In this document: positions 1 through 6,531 of the stretch, piece by piece
Layout: every line of letters starts with the position of its first letter
Position numbering within the stretch: position 1 is the stretch's first letter
Assembly: GCA_002730855.1 (NCBI GenBank)
Contig: PCBA01000026.1
Coordinates: 1-12,077, forward strand
Direction: 5' to 3'
DNA length: 12,077 nt
DNA from: Gammaproteobacteria bacterium
GTDB taxonomy: Bacteria > Pseudomonadota > Gammaproteobacteria > Magnimaribacterales > Magnimaribacteraceae
Notes under the pieces: model-generated
Seen by the model: the letters and a program-made list of their open reading frames with translations, nothing else
The model's database searches: none
What the model was told of the DNA's origin: nothing
Translations under genes and position numbers: made by a program

Positions 1-574
1 GAATTAAGTTAGCTCCATTTGTAATCAGCCAAGCAGCTGAAACTAAAACTATCAAGGATAGGAATAACTTGAAAGAAATATTCTTTTCTTCAATTATTTC
101 TTCAATAGTTGATTCATTAGAATTTGTTTTATACCAATAGGAAATTACTCCTATTAAAGAGATTAATAAAATTACTGAAGATGTAACATTAAATGGATCC
201 GTAGCGATGATAAGCCATACCAATAAGCTTGATAATAAAAGAATGATAAGATTTCTATATATAGTTGGATCTTGCTTAATCACTTGCTTTTTTAGAGAGA
301 CAACTAACAACATTGACCCAAAAACTAAAGATAAATTAGCGACATTAGAACCTACGACATTACCGATTATCATAGGTCCTCTATTCTGAAGAGCTGCAAA
401 GAAAGTTGTTAACATCTCAGGAGCTGATGTTCCGAAAGCTATTACTGTAGAACCGATTAGGAACGGGGAAAATCCAAACTGTTTAGCTGCTATAACTGAG
501 TACCTTTCTAATTTTTCAGCACTAGCCCAAATTAATAAGATTCCTGAAGTGATAGATAAGAATGCAATTGTCAT
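1..574 (-). CDS. yrbG: Calcium/sodium antiporter, YrbG/CaCA family (C-terminus beyond window)
   Basis: This is an inner-membrane cation exchanger of the Ca2+:cation antiporter family; only the first 191 codons are present because the gene runs off the left edge (the E. coli protein has about 325 residues). The reading frame was translated by hand from the minus strand. The family's first ion-binding repeat is clear: GSTVIAFGTSAPE at residues 41-53, followed by GNVVGSNVAN at 71-80. Hydrophobic segments lie at about 2-18, 35-60, 75-95, 108-124 and 131-147, then an acidic loop (about 150-165) typical of the region between the two family repeats. The ATG at 574 is the only usable start: no ATG, GTG or TTG lies in frame before the upstream TAG. 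It has no Shine-Dalgarno sequence, but overlaps the stop of a small upstream frame as ATGA, so translation may be coupled. In E. coli yrbG is divergent from the mla operon, as here. Actual ion specificity is not shown by sequence. Confidence 0.93.
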   Translation of the reverse strand, partial: MTIAFLSITSGILLIWASAEKLERYSVIAAKQFGFSPFLIGSTVIAFGTSAPEMLTTFFAALQNRGPMIIGNVVGSNVANLSLVFGSMLLVVSLKKQVIKQDPTIYRNLIILLLSSLLVWLIIATDPFNVTSSVILLISLIGVISYWYKTNSNESTIEEIIEEKNISFKLFLSLIVLVSAAWLITNGANLI

Positions 575-648
575 AAGAGATTTCGATAAAACAATAAAGA
601 GAGATAAAACGCAAGTGTTATAATAATGCTAAAACTAAACTTATTCAT
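571..648 (-). CDS. Possible 25-residue upstream ORF coupled to the antiporter gene
   Basis: A 25-codon minus-strand frame starts at ATG 648, begins MNKFSFSIII and ends YRNLL. It has a good Shine-Dalgarno sequence (TAGGAGA, minus strand, about 659-653), whereas the antiporter start itself has none. Its TGA stop overlaps the antiporter ATG as ATGA. The peptide is hydrophobic enough for one membrane helix. This looks like a translational-coupling leader or a small membrane peptide. It could also be chance in AT-rich DNA; I recognise no family. Confidence 0.4.
   Translation of the reverse strand: MNKFSFSIIITLAFYLSLLFYRNLL
616..624 (+). promoter_or_regulatory. Extended -10 promoter for mlaC-murA-hisG-hisD
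   Basis: TGTTATAAT matches the extended -10 consensus TGnTATAAT exactly. The expected start of transcription is about 631, which gives a leader of about 29 nt before the mlaC ATG at 660. The -35 position (about 596-601) does not match the consensus, which is usual for extended -10 promoters. The box lies inside the small minus-strand frame, so the two divergent units overlap. Prediction only. Confidence 0.5.
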
Positions 649-659
649 AATTATCTCCT

Positions 660-1268
660 ATGACGCTTAATCCATTAAAGATAACCTTTCTTATATTTAT
701 CTCTTTGTTTGTAATAACAATTAATGGGCAAAGTTTCTCTGCACATGATTATGCCAATAGAGTTCACGCCAATATTATAGACGTTCTACACACGAAAGAT
801 GGACTCTTTACAGAAGATCCTGAAGCTTTTCTCGAAGAAATAAGTAAAGCTTTTGCCCCTATTGTAGACTTTGAGAGAATCTCTAGAAACGTTATGGGGA
901 AGCATTTTAATAAAGCAACAAAAGAACAACAAATAGAGTTTTCTAAAGCTTTTAGAACAAGTTTACTTAATACTTACTCCAAAACTCTAATTGAATTTAA
1001 AGACGAAAAGATTGTAGTTCTACCTCCAAATGAAGGTTCTAATTCTTTAAACAAAACAAGAGTAGAGATAAAGATAATCACTTCTTCAAAGAGTTACCCA
1101 GGAGTCTACAGTATGTATTTAGATAAAAATAAAGAATGGAAAATAGTTAACATTGTTATAAACGGAATAAATCTTGGGTTGACTTTTAGAAGTCAATTTT
1201 ACTCTCTTATGGAAAAGAATCAGAACAATATAGATGCTGTGATTAACGAGTGGGTGACTTCTCTGTAA
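660..1268 (+). CDS. mlaC: Phospholipid-binding periplasmic protein MlaC (Tgt2/MlaC family)
   Basis: MlaC is the soluble periplasmic shuttle of the Mla pathway. It carries phospholipid between the outer-membrane MlaA-porin complex and the inner-membrane MlaFEDB transporter. The 202 residues are near the family length (E. coli about 211). A signal peptide occupies about residues 1-23 (positive Lys7, then an Ile/Leu/Phe-rich core). The family core is recognisable at 71-110 (RISRNVMGKHFNKAT, then FSKAFRTSLLNTYSKTL) and the C-terminal half keeps the pattern W-K-I-V-N-I-V-I-N-G-I-N at about 160-171. The ATG at 660 is forced by an in-frame TAA at 648-650; no Shine-Dalgarno sequence is visible. Only 3 bp separate it from murA. 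Unusually, mlaF, mlaE and mlaD are not upstream, and mlaB and the BolA-like ibaG are not between it and murA. Function is inferred from family. Confidence 0.9.
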   Translation: MTLNPLKITFLIFISLFVITINGQSFSAHDYANRVHANIIDVLHTKDGLFTEDPEAFLEEISKAFAPIVDFERISRNVMGKHFNKATKEQQIEFSKAFRTSLLNTYSKTLIEFKDEKIVVLPPNEGSNSLNKTRVEIKIITSSKSYPGVYSMYLDKNKEWKIVNIVINGINLGLTFRSQFYSLMEKNQNNIDAVINEWVTSL

Positions 1269-1271
1269 GGC

Positions 1272-2531
1272 ATGGATAAGTTATTAATTAAAGGGAAAAA
1301 GCCTCTATCTGGAGAAATATATGCCTCAGGAGCAAAAAATTCAGCTTTGCCTATACTTGCAGCCTCTTTGTTGTCTGACTCCCCCCTAACAGTAGGAAAT
1401 TTACCCCATTTGAATGACGTAACAACGATGTTAGAGCTCTTGGGTTCTATGGGTGTAGACGTATTACTTAGTGACGATATGGAAGTTAGGGTTGATGCTT
1501 CTACAATAAAAAACCTCGATGCAAGATACGAGCTAGTAAAAACAATGAGAGCTTCTATATTGGTTCTGGGCCCCCTATTGGCTAAATACCAAAAGGCAAC
1601 AGTTGCTTTGCCCGGAGGTTGTGCGATAGGTAGTAGGCCTGTGAATTTACATATTGAAGCAATGAGATTGATGGGAGCAGACATAAATATAGAAGATGGA
1701 TACATTAGAGCCTCTGTAAAAGGGAGGTTAAAAGGAACCAAAATAATATTTGAACCCGTGAGTGTAACCGCAACAGAAAATGTGATTATGGCAGCTACCT
1801 TAGCAGAAGGAGAAACTGTTATTGAAAATGCGGCTAGGGAGCCAGAAGTCATTGATCTGGCCAACTGTTTAATTGGAATGGGAGCTAAGATTAAAGGAGC
1901 TGGAACAGATACCATTGTGGTTGAAGGAGTTAAATCCTTAAAAGGAACTAGCTTTTCTGTTATGCCTGACAGAGTAGAGGTAGGTACTTATTTAACGGCT
2001 GTAGCTATGACAGGAGGAAAAGTTAAGATCAAGTCTGCAAAACCAGAATACCTCTCTTCAGTAATAACTAAACTTGAATCTTGTGGAGCTGAAATAGAAA
2101 GTAGTGAAGACTGGATTCTAATTGAAATGAAAAAAGAAAGGCCAATCGCTACAAGCTTAACGACGGGACCTTATCCTTCTTTTCCAACTGATATGCAAGC
2201 TCAATTCGTTTCTTTAAATTCTATAGCAAAAGGAAATTCGACTGTGACGGAAACTGTATTTGAAAATAGATTTATGCACGTGCAAGAAATAGCCAGAATG
2301 GGAGGGAATATAACCTTAAAAGGTAATACAGCAGTCATACAAGGGATTAGTAAATTGAAAGGTGCACCGGTAATGGCAACTGACTTAAGGGCTTCAGCAA
2401 GCTTAGTTTTAGCTGGCCTTGTTGCAGAAGGATCAACAACTATTGATAGAATTTATCATATAGACAGAGGGTATGAGCGAATCGAAGAGAAGCTAAAATT
2501 ATTAGGCGCTGACATCGAGAGAATTTCTTAA
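1272..2531 (+). CDS. murA: UDP-N-acetylglucosamine 1-carboxyvinyltransferase MurA
   Basis: MurA transfers enolpyruvate from phosphoenolpyruvate to UDP-GlcNAc, the first committed step of peptidoglycan synthesis in the cytosol. The protein has exactly the E. coli length (419 residues) and aligns end to end. Visible active-site residues are Lys22-Asn23, the loop PGGCAIGSRP with catalytic Cys117 and Arg122 (E. coli Cys115/Arg120), Asp307 in YPSFPTDMQAQF (E. coli Asp305), Arg373 in DLRASASLVLAGL, and Arg399 in HIDRGYERIEEKL. Having Cys rather than Asp at position 117 predicts fosfomycin sensitivity at the target level. The start at 1272 follows TAAGG, which includes the mlaC stop codon, so translation is probably coupled to mlaC. 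The first Met gives the canonical N-terminus MDKLLIKG. Downstream hisG begins after 5 bp. The murA-hisG-hisD order is the same as in Pseudomonas. Confidence 0.98.
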   Translation: MDKLLIKGKKPLSGEIYASGAKNSALPILAASLLSDSPLTVGNLPHLNDVTTMLELLGSMGVDVLLSDDMEVRVDASTIKNLDARYELVKTMRASILVLGPLLAKYQKATVALPGGCAIGSRPVNLHIEAMRLMGADINIEDGYIRASVKGRLKGTKIIFEPVSVTATENVIMAATLAEGETVIENAAREPEVIDLANCLIGMGAKIKGAGTDTIVVEGVKSLKGTSFSVMPDRVEVGTYLTAVAMTGGKVKIKSAKPEYLSSVITKLESCGAEIESSEDWILIEMKKERPIATSLTTGPYPSFPTDMQAQFVSLNSIAKGNSTVTETVFENRFMHVQEIARMGGNITLKGNTAVIQGISKLKGAPVMATDLRASASLVLAGLVAEGSTTIDRIYHIDRGYERIEEKLKLLGADIERIS

Positions 2532-2536
2532 TTAGC

Positions 2537-3163
2537 ATGTCAATTAATAAGCAAGAATTAGTTCTAGCTCTTCCAAAGGGTAGAGTATTTGATGATTTAT
2601 TGCCTTTGTTGGAGGGAACCGAATTCGCTATTAAAGATAATCCTAAAAATACAAGAAAATTATTACTGAACACTAAGAGTAAATACGTAAGAGTGCTATT
2701 GATCAGAGGATGGGATGTACCTACATACGTTACGTCTGGCGCTGCAAACCTTGGCATCGTAGGAAAAGATATATTATTAGAAAAAGAATCAGAAGAATAT
2801 ATTGAATTATTAGATCTTGGGATAGGACAATGTAGATTGTCGCTTGCAGGAAAGAAAAATCTACTAGAGGGCTCTACTAGGATGAAAATTGCTACAAAGT
2901 ATCCAAAGAGCTCTATAAGGTTCATGGAGTCAATAGGAATACAGTCTGAAATTATTTATTTACATGGTTCTCAGGAGATTGCGCCAGCTCTTAATTTATC
3001 AGATGCCATAATTGATCTTGTGGATAGCGGAAACACATTGAAAGAAAATGGATTATATGAAATTCAAGTAATAAGAGAAATTTCTACTCGACTGATAGCA
3101 AATAAAGCAGCATTGAAAACGAAATCCAGCATAGTCCAAGAAATAAAAGAAGTTCTTAGTTAA
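2537..3163 (+). CDS. hisG: ATP phosphoribosyltransferase, short catalytic form (HisG_S)
   Basis: HisG condenses ATP with PRPP to phosphoribosyl-ATP, the first and feedback-controlled step of histidine synthesis. At 208 residues this is the short form, which lacks the C-terminal ACT-like histidine-binding domain of the roughly 299-residue E. coli enzyme. Family motifs are LALPKGRVFDD at about 9-20, GWDVPTYVTSGAANLGIVGKD at about 58-78, and the PRPP-binding loop IDLVDSGNTLKENGL at 159-173. Short HisG is known to need the HisRS-like regulatory subunit HisZ for activity and histidine inhibition; no hisZ lies in this window, so one is expected elsewhere. The start at 2537 has no clear Shine-Dalgarno sequence, but it lies 5 bp after the murA stop, and hisD begins 4 bp after its own stop, which fits one operon. 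Confidence 0.96.
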   Translation: MSINKQELVLALPKGRVFDDLLPLLEGTEFAIKDNPKNTRKLLLNTKSKYVRVLLIRGWDVPTYVTSGAANLGIVGKDILLEKESEEYIELLDLGIGQCRLSLAGKKNLLEGSTRMKIATKYPKSSIRFMESIGIQSEIIYLHGSQEIAPALNLSDAIIDLVDSGNTLKENGLYEIQVIREISTRLIANKAALKTKSSIVQEIKEVLS

Positions 3164-3167
3164 TCTT

Positions 3168-4463
3168 ATGTTTAAGAATGAATTAAATACATCCGACAAA
3201 GACTTTGATTCTGACTTGTCTAATTTTATTGACAATAGGGGTACTTTTGAAAGAGAAGTGGTTACTAAGGTAGCTGAAATAATCTCAGAAGTCGAAAGAA
3301 AAGGAGACCGGGCTCTTATAAGTCTAACTAAAGAACTAGACAGGCACCAGATTGAAGACTTCTTTATTTCAGATAATGAAATAGACGCATGTGTTAAGAA
3401 TGTAGAGAAGGAGGTTTTATCAGCTCTAGAGTTTGCTTGTAAAAACATAATTGACTATCACTCAAGTTGTAGAGATTCTCTTCATTTGGAATTAAGTGAA
3501 TCTCAAATTCATAGGAAATTTAGACCCATAAAAAGTGTATTGATGTACGTTCCGGGCGGAAAGGCTTCTTACCCTTCTTCTGTCTTAATGGCGGCTGGTC
3601 CAGCTATAGCTTGCAATATTAATGATTTATATTTAACTACCCCATGCATAGGTGGAGATTTAAATAATTTAACGATTGCAGCAGCCAAAATAGCCGGAAT
3701 AAGAAAAATTGCCAAGCTGGGTGGTGCACAAGCTATAGCTGCCTTTGCTCTAGGGACAGAGTCAATTCCTGAAGTAGATAAGATAGTGGGTCCTGGCAAT
3801 TCTTATGTCACTGAAGCAAAAAGACAGCTCTTTGGGAGGGTAGGAATTGACGGTATTGCCGGACCTTCAGAGATTCTGGTATTAGCTGATGAAACATCTT
3901 GCCCTGAGACGGTTGCATGGGATCTTATGGCGCAAGCAGAGCATGACGAAGAAGCAAGCTCTATTTTATTGTGCTCTTCTGAAAAAGTTATTCAAGAGAT
4001 TAAGGCAATAATTGATAGCCAAATAGATCGGCTAGAAAGAAGTGAGATAATTAGATCAGCTCTTAAAGAAAATGGTTTGATTATAAAGATAGACAGTCTT
4101 GACCAATCTTTAAGATTAATTAACATATTAGCACCAGAACACTTACACATAGCCTTTGCTAATAACAATAAGATCGATACCAGCCAAGTTGTTGCTGGAA
4201 TAATCCTTGAAGGACCTGATTCAGCTGTGTCTTTATCTGATTATGTTTTAGGGCCAAGTCACATACTTCCTACTAATAGTTCTTCAAGATTTAGTTCGCC
4301 TTTGTCAGTGGAAGATTTTATGGTCAGTTCTAGTCATGTATCTCTTAAGTATGAAACTAATCCAGATCTCTACATTAAATACGTAGAAAATACTTCCATT
4401 ATTGCTAGGGCAGAAGGGCTAACTGCGCATGCCATCTCCGTAGAAAAAAGAAAAAAGGTCTAA
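3168..4463 (+). CDS. hisD: Histidinol dehydrogenase HisD
   Basis: HisD is the zinc, NAD-dependent enzyme that oxidises L-histidinol twice to L-histidine, the last two reactions of the pathway. Its 431 residues match the usual length. Visible elements are the YVPGGKASYPSSVLM segment at 127-141, the nucleotide-contact region VGPGNSYVTEAKRQLFG at 207-223, and GIAGPSEILVLAD at 229-241. Zinc ligands can be assigned by motif as Gln256 and His259 (AQAEHDEEA), Asp358 (SLSDYVLGPSH) and His421 (GLTAHA). Catalytic Glu324-His325 lie in LAPEHLHIA. The stretch before Asp358 reads GPDSAVSLSDY, whereas most family members have a TPE or SPE-type sequence there, so this loop is diverged while all ligands are kept. 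hisC, which follows hisD in Pseudomonas, is absent. The gene ends 4 bases inside the convergent protease gene. Confidence 0.97.
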   Translation: MFKNELNTSDKDFDSDLSNFIDNRGTFEREVVTKVAEIISEVERKGDRALISLTKELDRHQIEDFFISDNEIDACVKNVEKEVLSALEFACKNIIDYHSSCRDSLHLELSESQIHRKFRPIKSVLMYVPGGKASYPSSVLMAAGPAIACNINDLYLTTPCIGGDLNNLTIAAAKIAGIRKIAKLGGAQAIAAFALGTESIPEVDKIVGPGNSYVTEAKRQLFGRVGIDGIAGPSEILVLADETSCPETVAWDLMAQAEHDEEASSILLCSSEKVIQEIKAIIDSQIDRLERSEIIRSALKENGLIIKIDSLDQSLRLINILAPEHLHIAFANNNKIDTSQVVAGIILEGPDSAVSLSDYVLGPSHILPTNSSSRFSSPLSVEDFMVSSSHVSLKYETNPDLYIKYVENTSIIARAEGLTAHAISVEKRKKV

Positions 4464-5533
4464 TTCGATTGGCCAGAAGTAATTTCTATACTCAAGATCT
4501 GCTCCTCTCTCATAACTTCCAATAGGATTTTGTCGCCAGGTTTTGATCTTGCAAAAGTTTTGAAGAGATTCTCATAAGAAGAGACTGAACCATTGATTGA
4601 TAAGATTAGATCTTCAGGCAGCAAACCAGCTTTATTAGATGGGCTTTGATCTATAACTTGAGTAACAACAAGCCTTCCATGCCTAAGCAAATTTTGTTGG
4701 TCAATACTAAAACCAAGCCATCCTCTTCTTACTTCACCATATTGTATTAAGTCACTAATTATATCTATAGCGTTAGAAGAAGGTATTGCTAATCCTATCC
4801 CTTCAGAACCACCAGAGCTTGTTCTGATAAGTGTATTAATTCCGATTAGTCTTCCATTTATATCTATTAAGGCTCCTCCTGAGTTTCCTTTATTAATAGA
4901 AGCATCAGTCTGTAAATAATTAGAGTAAGGGTTATCAAATTCTCTACCTGTAGCACTTATTATTCCCATACTTACTGATTGTCCTATTCCATAAGGGTTG
5001 CCAATTGCCAAGACAACATCACCTATTTTTACTTTATTTGAGTCTTCTATCTCTATAGAAGGGTATATCTCTTTCGAACTATTAATTTTTAGCACCGCAA
5101 GGTCTGTACCTCTATCAATTCCTATTATATTGGCCTTTAATTTTCTCCCATCAGACAGCTCTACAGTAACTTTTAGGTTTACATCTCCAATTACATGTTG
5201 GTTAGTTAATATATATCCATCAGAACTAAATAGGACCCCAGAACCAAGACTTGTTTTAACTTGTTTTTTCCTATTTCCAAATATTGAATCAAATCTTCGC
5301 GAGGAATTTATTGACCTTCTATTAATAAGTTGATCGCTATAAATATTTACTACAGCAGGAGAGGCTTTTGCAATTGCCTCATTATAAGAAGATTGAATAA
5401 GCGCCTGACCCTCACCTATTTCTTTTTCAAATTTAAAAAAATCAAATATATAAATTAAAAGAATTCCAAAAAAGATCCCTATAAGAAAGGAAAAAGTCAG
5501 CTTGTAGATTAATTTTTTTTCGTTAAGAATCAT
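4460..5533 (-). CDS. degS: Membrane-anchored HtrA-family serine protease, DegS/AlgW-like
   Basis: This is a periplasmic trypsin-like protease with one PDZ domain and an N-terminal membrane anchor, the layout of DegS (AlgW in Pseudomonas), which starts the envelope-stress cascade by cutting the anti-sigma factor RseA/MucA. The 357 residues match the DegS length. One transmembrane helix lies at about 10-30. The protease domain spans about 50-265 with catalytic triad His113 (LTNQHVIG), Asp144 (GTDLAVLKI) and Ser218 (NKGNSGGAL). A single PDZ domain follows from about 268 to 354 (RRGWLGFSID, AGLLPEDLILSINGS), in contrast to the two PDZ domains of DegP/DegQ. The rseA/rpoE genes are not in this window, so the substrate is inferred. 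The ATG at 5533 lacks a good Shine-Dalgarno sequence. Its TAG stop interlocks with the hisD TAA stop on the other strand. In Pseudomonas algW also follows the murA-his block. Confidence 0.93.
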   Translation of the reverse strand: MILNEKKLIYKLTFSFLIGIFFGILLIYIFDFFKFEKEIGEGQALIQSSYNEAIAKASPAVVNIYSDQLINRRSINSSRRFDSIFGNRKKQVKTSLGSGVLFSSDGYILTNQHVIGDVNLKVTVELSDGRKLKANIIGIDRGTDLAVLKINSSKEIYPSIEIEDSNKVKIGDVVLAIGNPYGIGQSVSMGIISATGREFDNPYSNYLQTDASINKGNSGGALIDINGRLIGINTLIRTSSGGSEGIGLAIPSSNAIDIISDLIQYGEVRRGWLGFSIDQQNLLRHGRLVVTQVIDQSPSNKAGLLPEDLILSINGSVSSYENLFKTFARSKPGDKILLEVMREEQILSIEITSGQSN

Positions 5534-5624
5534 AGATAAGAAGTTAATTTAACTAAATAACTCTTAAAAGGATATTATTTGTGCAATCTTAATATAAATA
5601 TCGGTAGAATTTTTAAACTTCTAG

Positions 5625-5661
5625 TTGAATAAGAGGTTTGTAAGCATTAAAATGCGCGCGC
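5625..5661 (+). promoter_or_regulatory. rplM operon promoter with GC-only discriminator
   Basis: TTGAAT (5625-5630) and TAAAAT (5648-5653) are separated by 17 bp and form a good sigma70 promoter. The next eight bases (5654-5661) are GCGCGCGC, in otherwise AT-rich DNA. A GC-rich discriminator between -10 and start point is the known hallmark of stable-RNA and ribosomal-protein promoters repressed by ppGpp/DksA. The expected start is about 5660, giving a leader of about 46 nt. A poorer alternative (TTGTAA 5638-5643 with TTATAA 5662-5667) also exists. Confidence 0.65.
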
Positions 5662-5664
5662 TTA

Positions 5665-5695
5665 TAAGATTATTACCTATACATACTTTATCTTA
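5665..5695 (+). promoter_or_regulatory. Possible rplM leader hairpin overlapping the ribosome-binding site
   Basis: TAAGAT (5665-5670) can pair with ATCTTA (5690-5695) across a 19-nt loop. The 3' arm overlaps the start of the Shine-Dalgarno sequence TAGG (5694-5697) of rplM. In E. coli, L13 controls its own operon by binding the mRNA leader, so a hairpin here could be the control site. The stem is short and AT-rich, so this is only suggestive. Confidence 0.2.
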
Positions 5696-5705
5696 GGCGT
5701 ATCAA

Positions 5706-6134
5706 ATGAATACACAAAGCTTTAAACAATCTGACATAAAAGAATCTTGGGTTTTGTTGGACGCAAAAGACAAGACACTAGGGAGATTTGCCACCAAGAT
5801 AGCAGTTATACTTTCTGGAAAAAATAAACCTGAATATACCCCAAATGCTGATATGGGAGATTATGTGGTAGTTGTTAACGCAAAAGATATTAAGGTAACT
5901 GGAAATAAGATTGATCAAAAAAAATATTATAGACATACAGGTTATCCTGGAGGAATTAAATCTAGGCCTTTAAGTGAAGCGATTGAGAATAATGCTAGTG
6001 AGGTATTAAAGGGCGCAGTAAAAGGTATGCTACCTAAAAGCAAACTTGGGCGTAAAATGTTTACGAAATTGAAAGTATATGATAATTCAGAGCACCCACA
6101 TACAGCTCAGAGTCCCGAATTAATGGAAGTATAA
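5706..6134 (+). CDS. rplM: 50S ribosomal protein L13
   Basis: L13 is an early-assembly protein of the large ribosomal subunit that binds 23S rRNA. The 142 residues equal the E. coli length and align throughout. Recognisable stretches are LLDAKDKTLGRFATKIA at about 17-33, NKPEYTPNADMGDYVVVVNA at 40-59, KYYRHTGYPGGIKS at about 73-86, KGMLPKSKLGRKMF at about 106-119, and KLKVYDNSEHPHTAQSPE near the C-terminus. Shine-Dalgarno TAGG lies 8 bases before the ATG. It is the first gene of a six-gene codirectional run, and rpsI follows after 9 bp. In E. coli L13 represses its own mRNA; a leader hairpin that could serve this is listed separately. Confidence 0.98.
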   Translation: MNTQSFKQSDIKESWVLLDAKDKTLGRFATKIAVILSGKNKPEYTPNADMGDYVVVVNAKDIKVTGNKIDQKKYYRHTGYPGGIKSRPLSEAIENNASEVLKGAVKGMLPKSKLGRKMFTKLKVYDNSEHPHTAQSPELMEV

Positions 6135-6138
6135 GGAG
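6133..6138 (+). promoter_or_regulatory. Shine-Dalgarno sequence fixing a TTG start for rpsI
   Basis: AAGGAG lies 5 bases before TTG at 6144 and starts inside the rplM stop codon. No ATG or GTG lies at the position where the S9 N-terminus must begin, so TTG is the start codon. This is among the strongest ribosome-binding sites in the window and may compensate for the weak start codon. Confidence 0.8.
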
Positions 6139-6143
6139 ATAAA

Positions 6144-6530
6144 TTGGATCAAATTGTAACTGTAGGTAGAAGAAAAACTTCAACAGCAAGAGTTTTTCTC
6201 CAGAAAGGGACAGGAGACATAACTGTCAACAAAAAGAAACTTGAAGAATATTTTGGTCGAGAGGTAGCGCAAATGGTTGTGAGGCAGCCTCTTGAGACCA
6301 CTGAACTTACCGATGGAGTTGATATTAAAGCAACTGTGTCAGGTGGGGGCAGTTTTGGTCAGGCAGGTGCAATAAGATTAGGAATAGCTAGAGCTCTAGT
6401 AGAATATGATGAGAACTTAAAACCTGCTCTAAAGAAAGAAGGTTTCCTTACAAGGGATTCTAGAAAAGTTGAAAGAAAAAAGGTAGGTTTAAGGAAGGCT
6501 AGAAAGAGACCTCAATACTCAAAAAGGTAA
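6144..6530 (+). CDS. rpsI: 30S ribosomal protein S9
   Basis: S9 belongs to the head of the small ribosomal subunit, and its C-terminal tail reaches the P-site tRNA. The 128 residues compare with 130 in E. coli. The protein opens with VTVGRRKTSTARVFLQKG, contains YFGREVAQMVVRQPLE and the glycine-rich SGGGSFGQAGAIRLGIARAL, and ends with VERKKVGLRKARKRPQYSKR. The terminal Ser-Lys-Arg that contacts tRNA is intact. Translation starts at TTG 6144 behind AAGGAG. rplM-rpsI pairing is nearly universal in bacteria. The TAA stop is separated from the petA ATG by a single base, so the respiratory genes that follow are almost certainly on the same message and translationally linked. Confidence 0.98.
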   Translation: MDQIVTVGRRKTSTARVFLQKGTGDITVNKKKLEEYFGREVAQMVVRQPLETTELTDGVDIKATVSGGGSFGQAGAIRLGIARALVEYDENLKPALKKEGFLTRDSRKVERKKVGLRKARKRPQYSKR

Positions 6531-6531
6531 T

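Larger units (their letters stand above)
5534..5705. other. Divergent intergenic region between degS and rplM
   Basis: This 172-bp spacer is the largest non-coding gap in the window apart from the rnpB locus. Its right half holds the rplM promoter and leader. The left half should hold the degS promoter on the minus strand, but only a weak TAATAT -10-like element (near 5576-5571) is visible and no clear -35 or sigma-E-type box was found. It contains no small ORF or RNA gene that I can support. Confidence 0.6.

Noticed and set aside
207..389. Plus-strand 60-codon open frame
   Set aside because: It is antisense to the conserved ion-binding repeat region of the antiporter gene, and has no Shine-Dalgarno sequence or family match.
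1220..1915. Minus-strand open frame of 231 codons opposite mlaC/murA
   Set aside because: It lies antisense to a fully conserved MurA and has no family motif or ribosome-binding site; it is a shadow of murA codon usage.
2440..2925. Minus-strand open frame of 161 codons opposite murA/hisG
   Set aside because: Antisense to conserved HisG and the MurA C-terminus; no recognisable domain.
4998..5333. Plus-strand 111-codon open frame within the protease gene
   Set aside because: Antisense to the conserved catalytic domain of the DegS-like protease, and without motif.
5534..5705. Sigma-E-type promoter for the degS-like gene
   Set aside because: No GAACTT-like -35 with a TCTGA-like -10 at proper spacing was found on either strand of the spacer.
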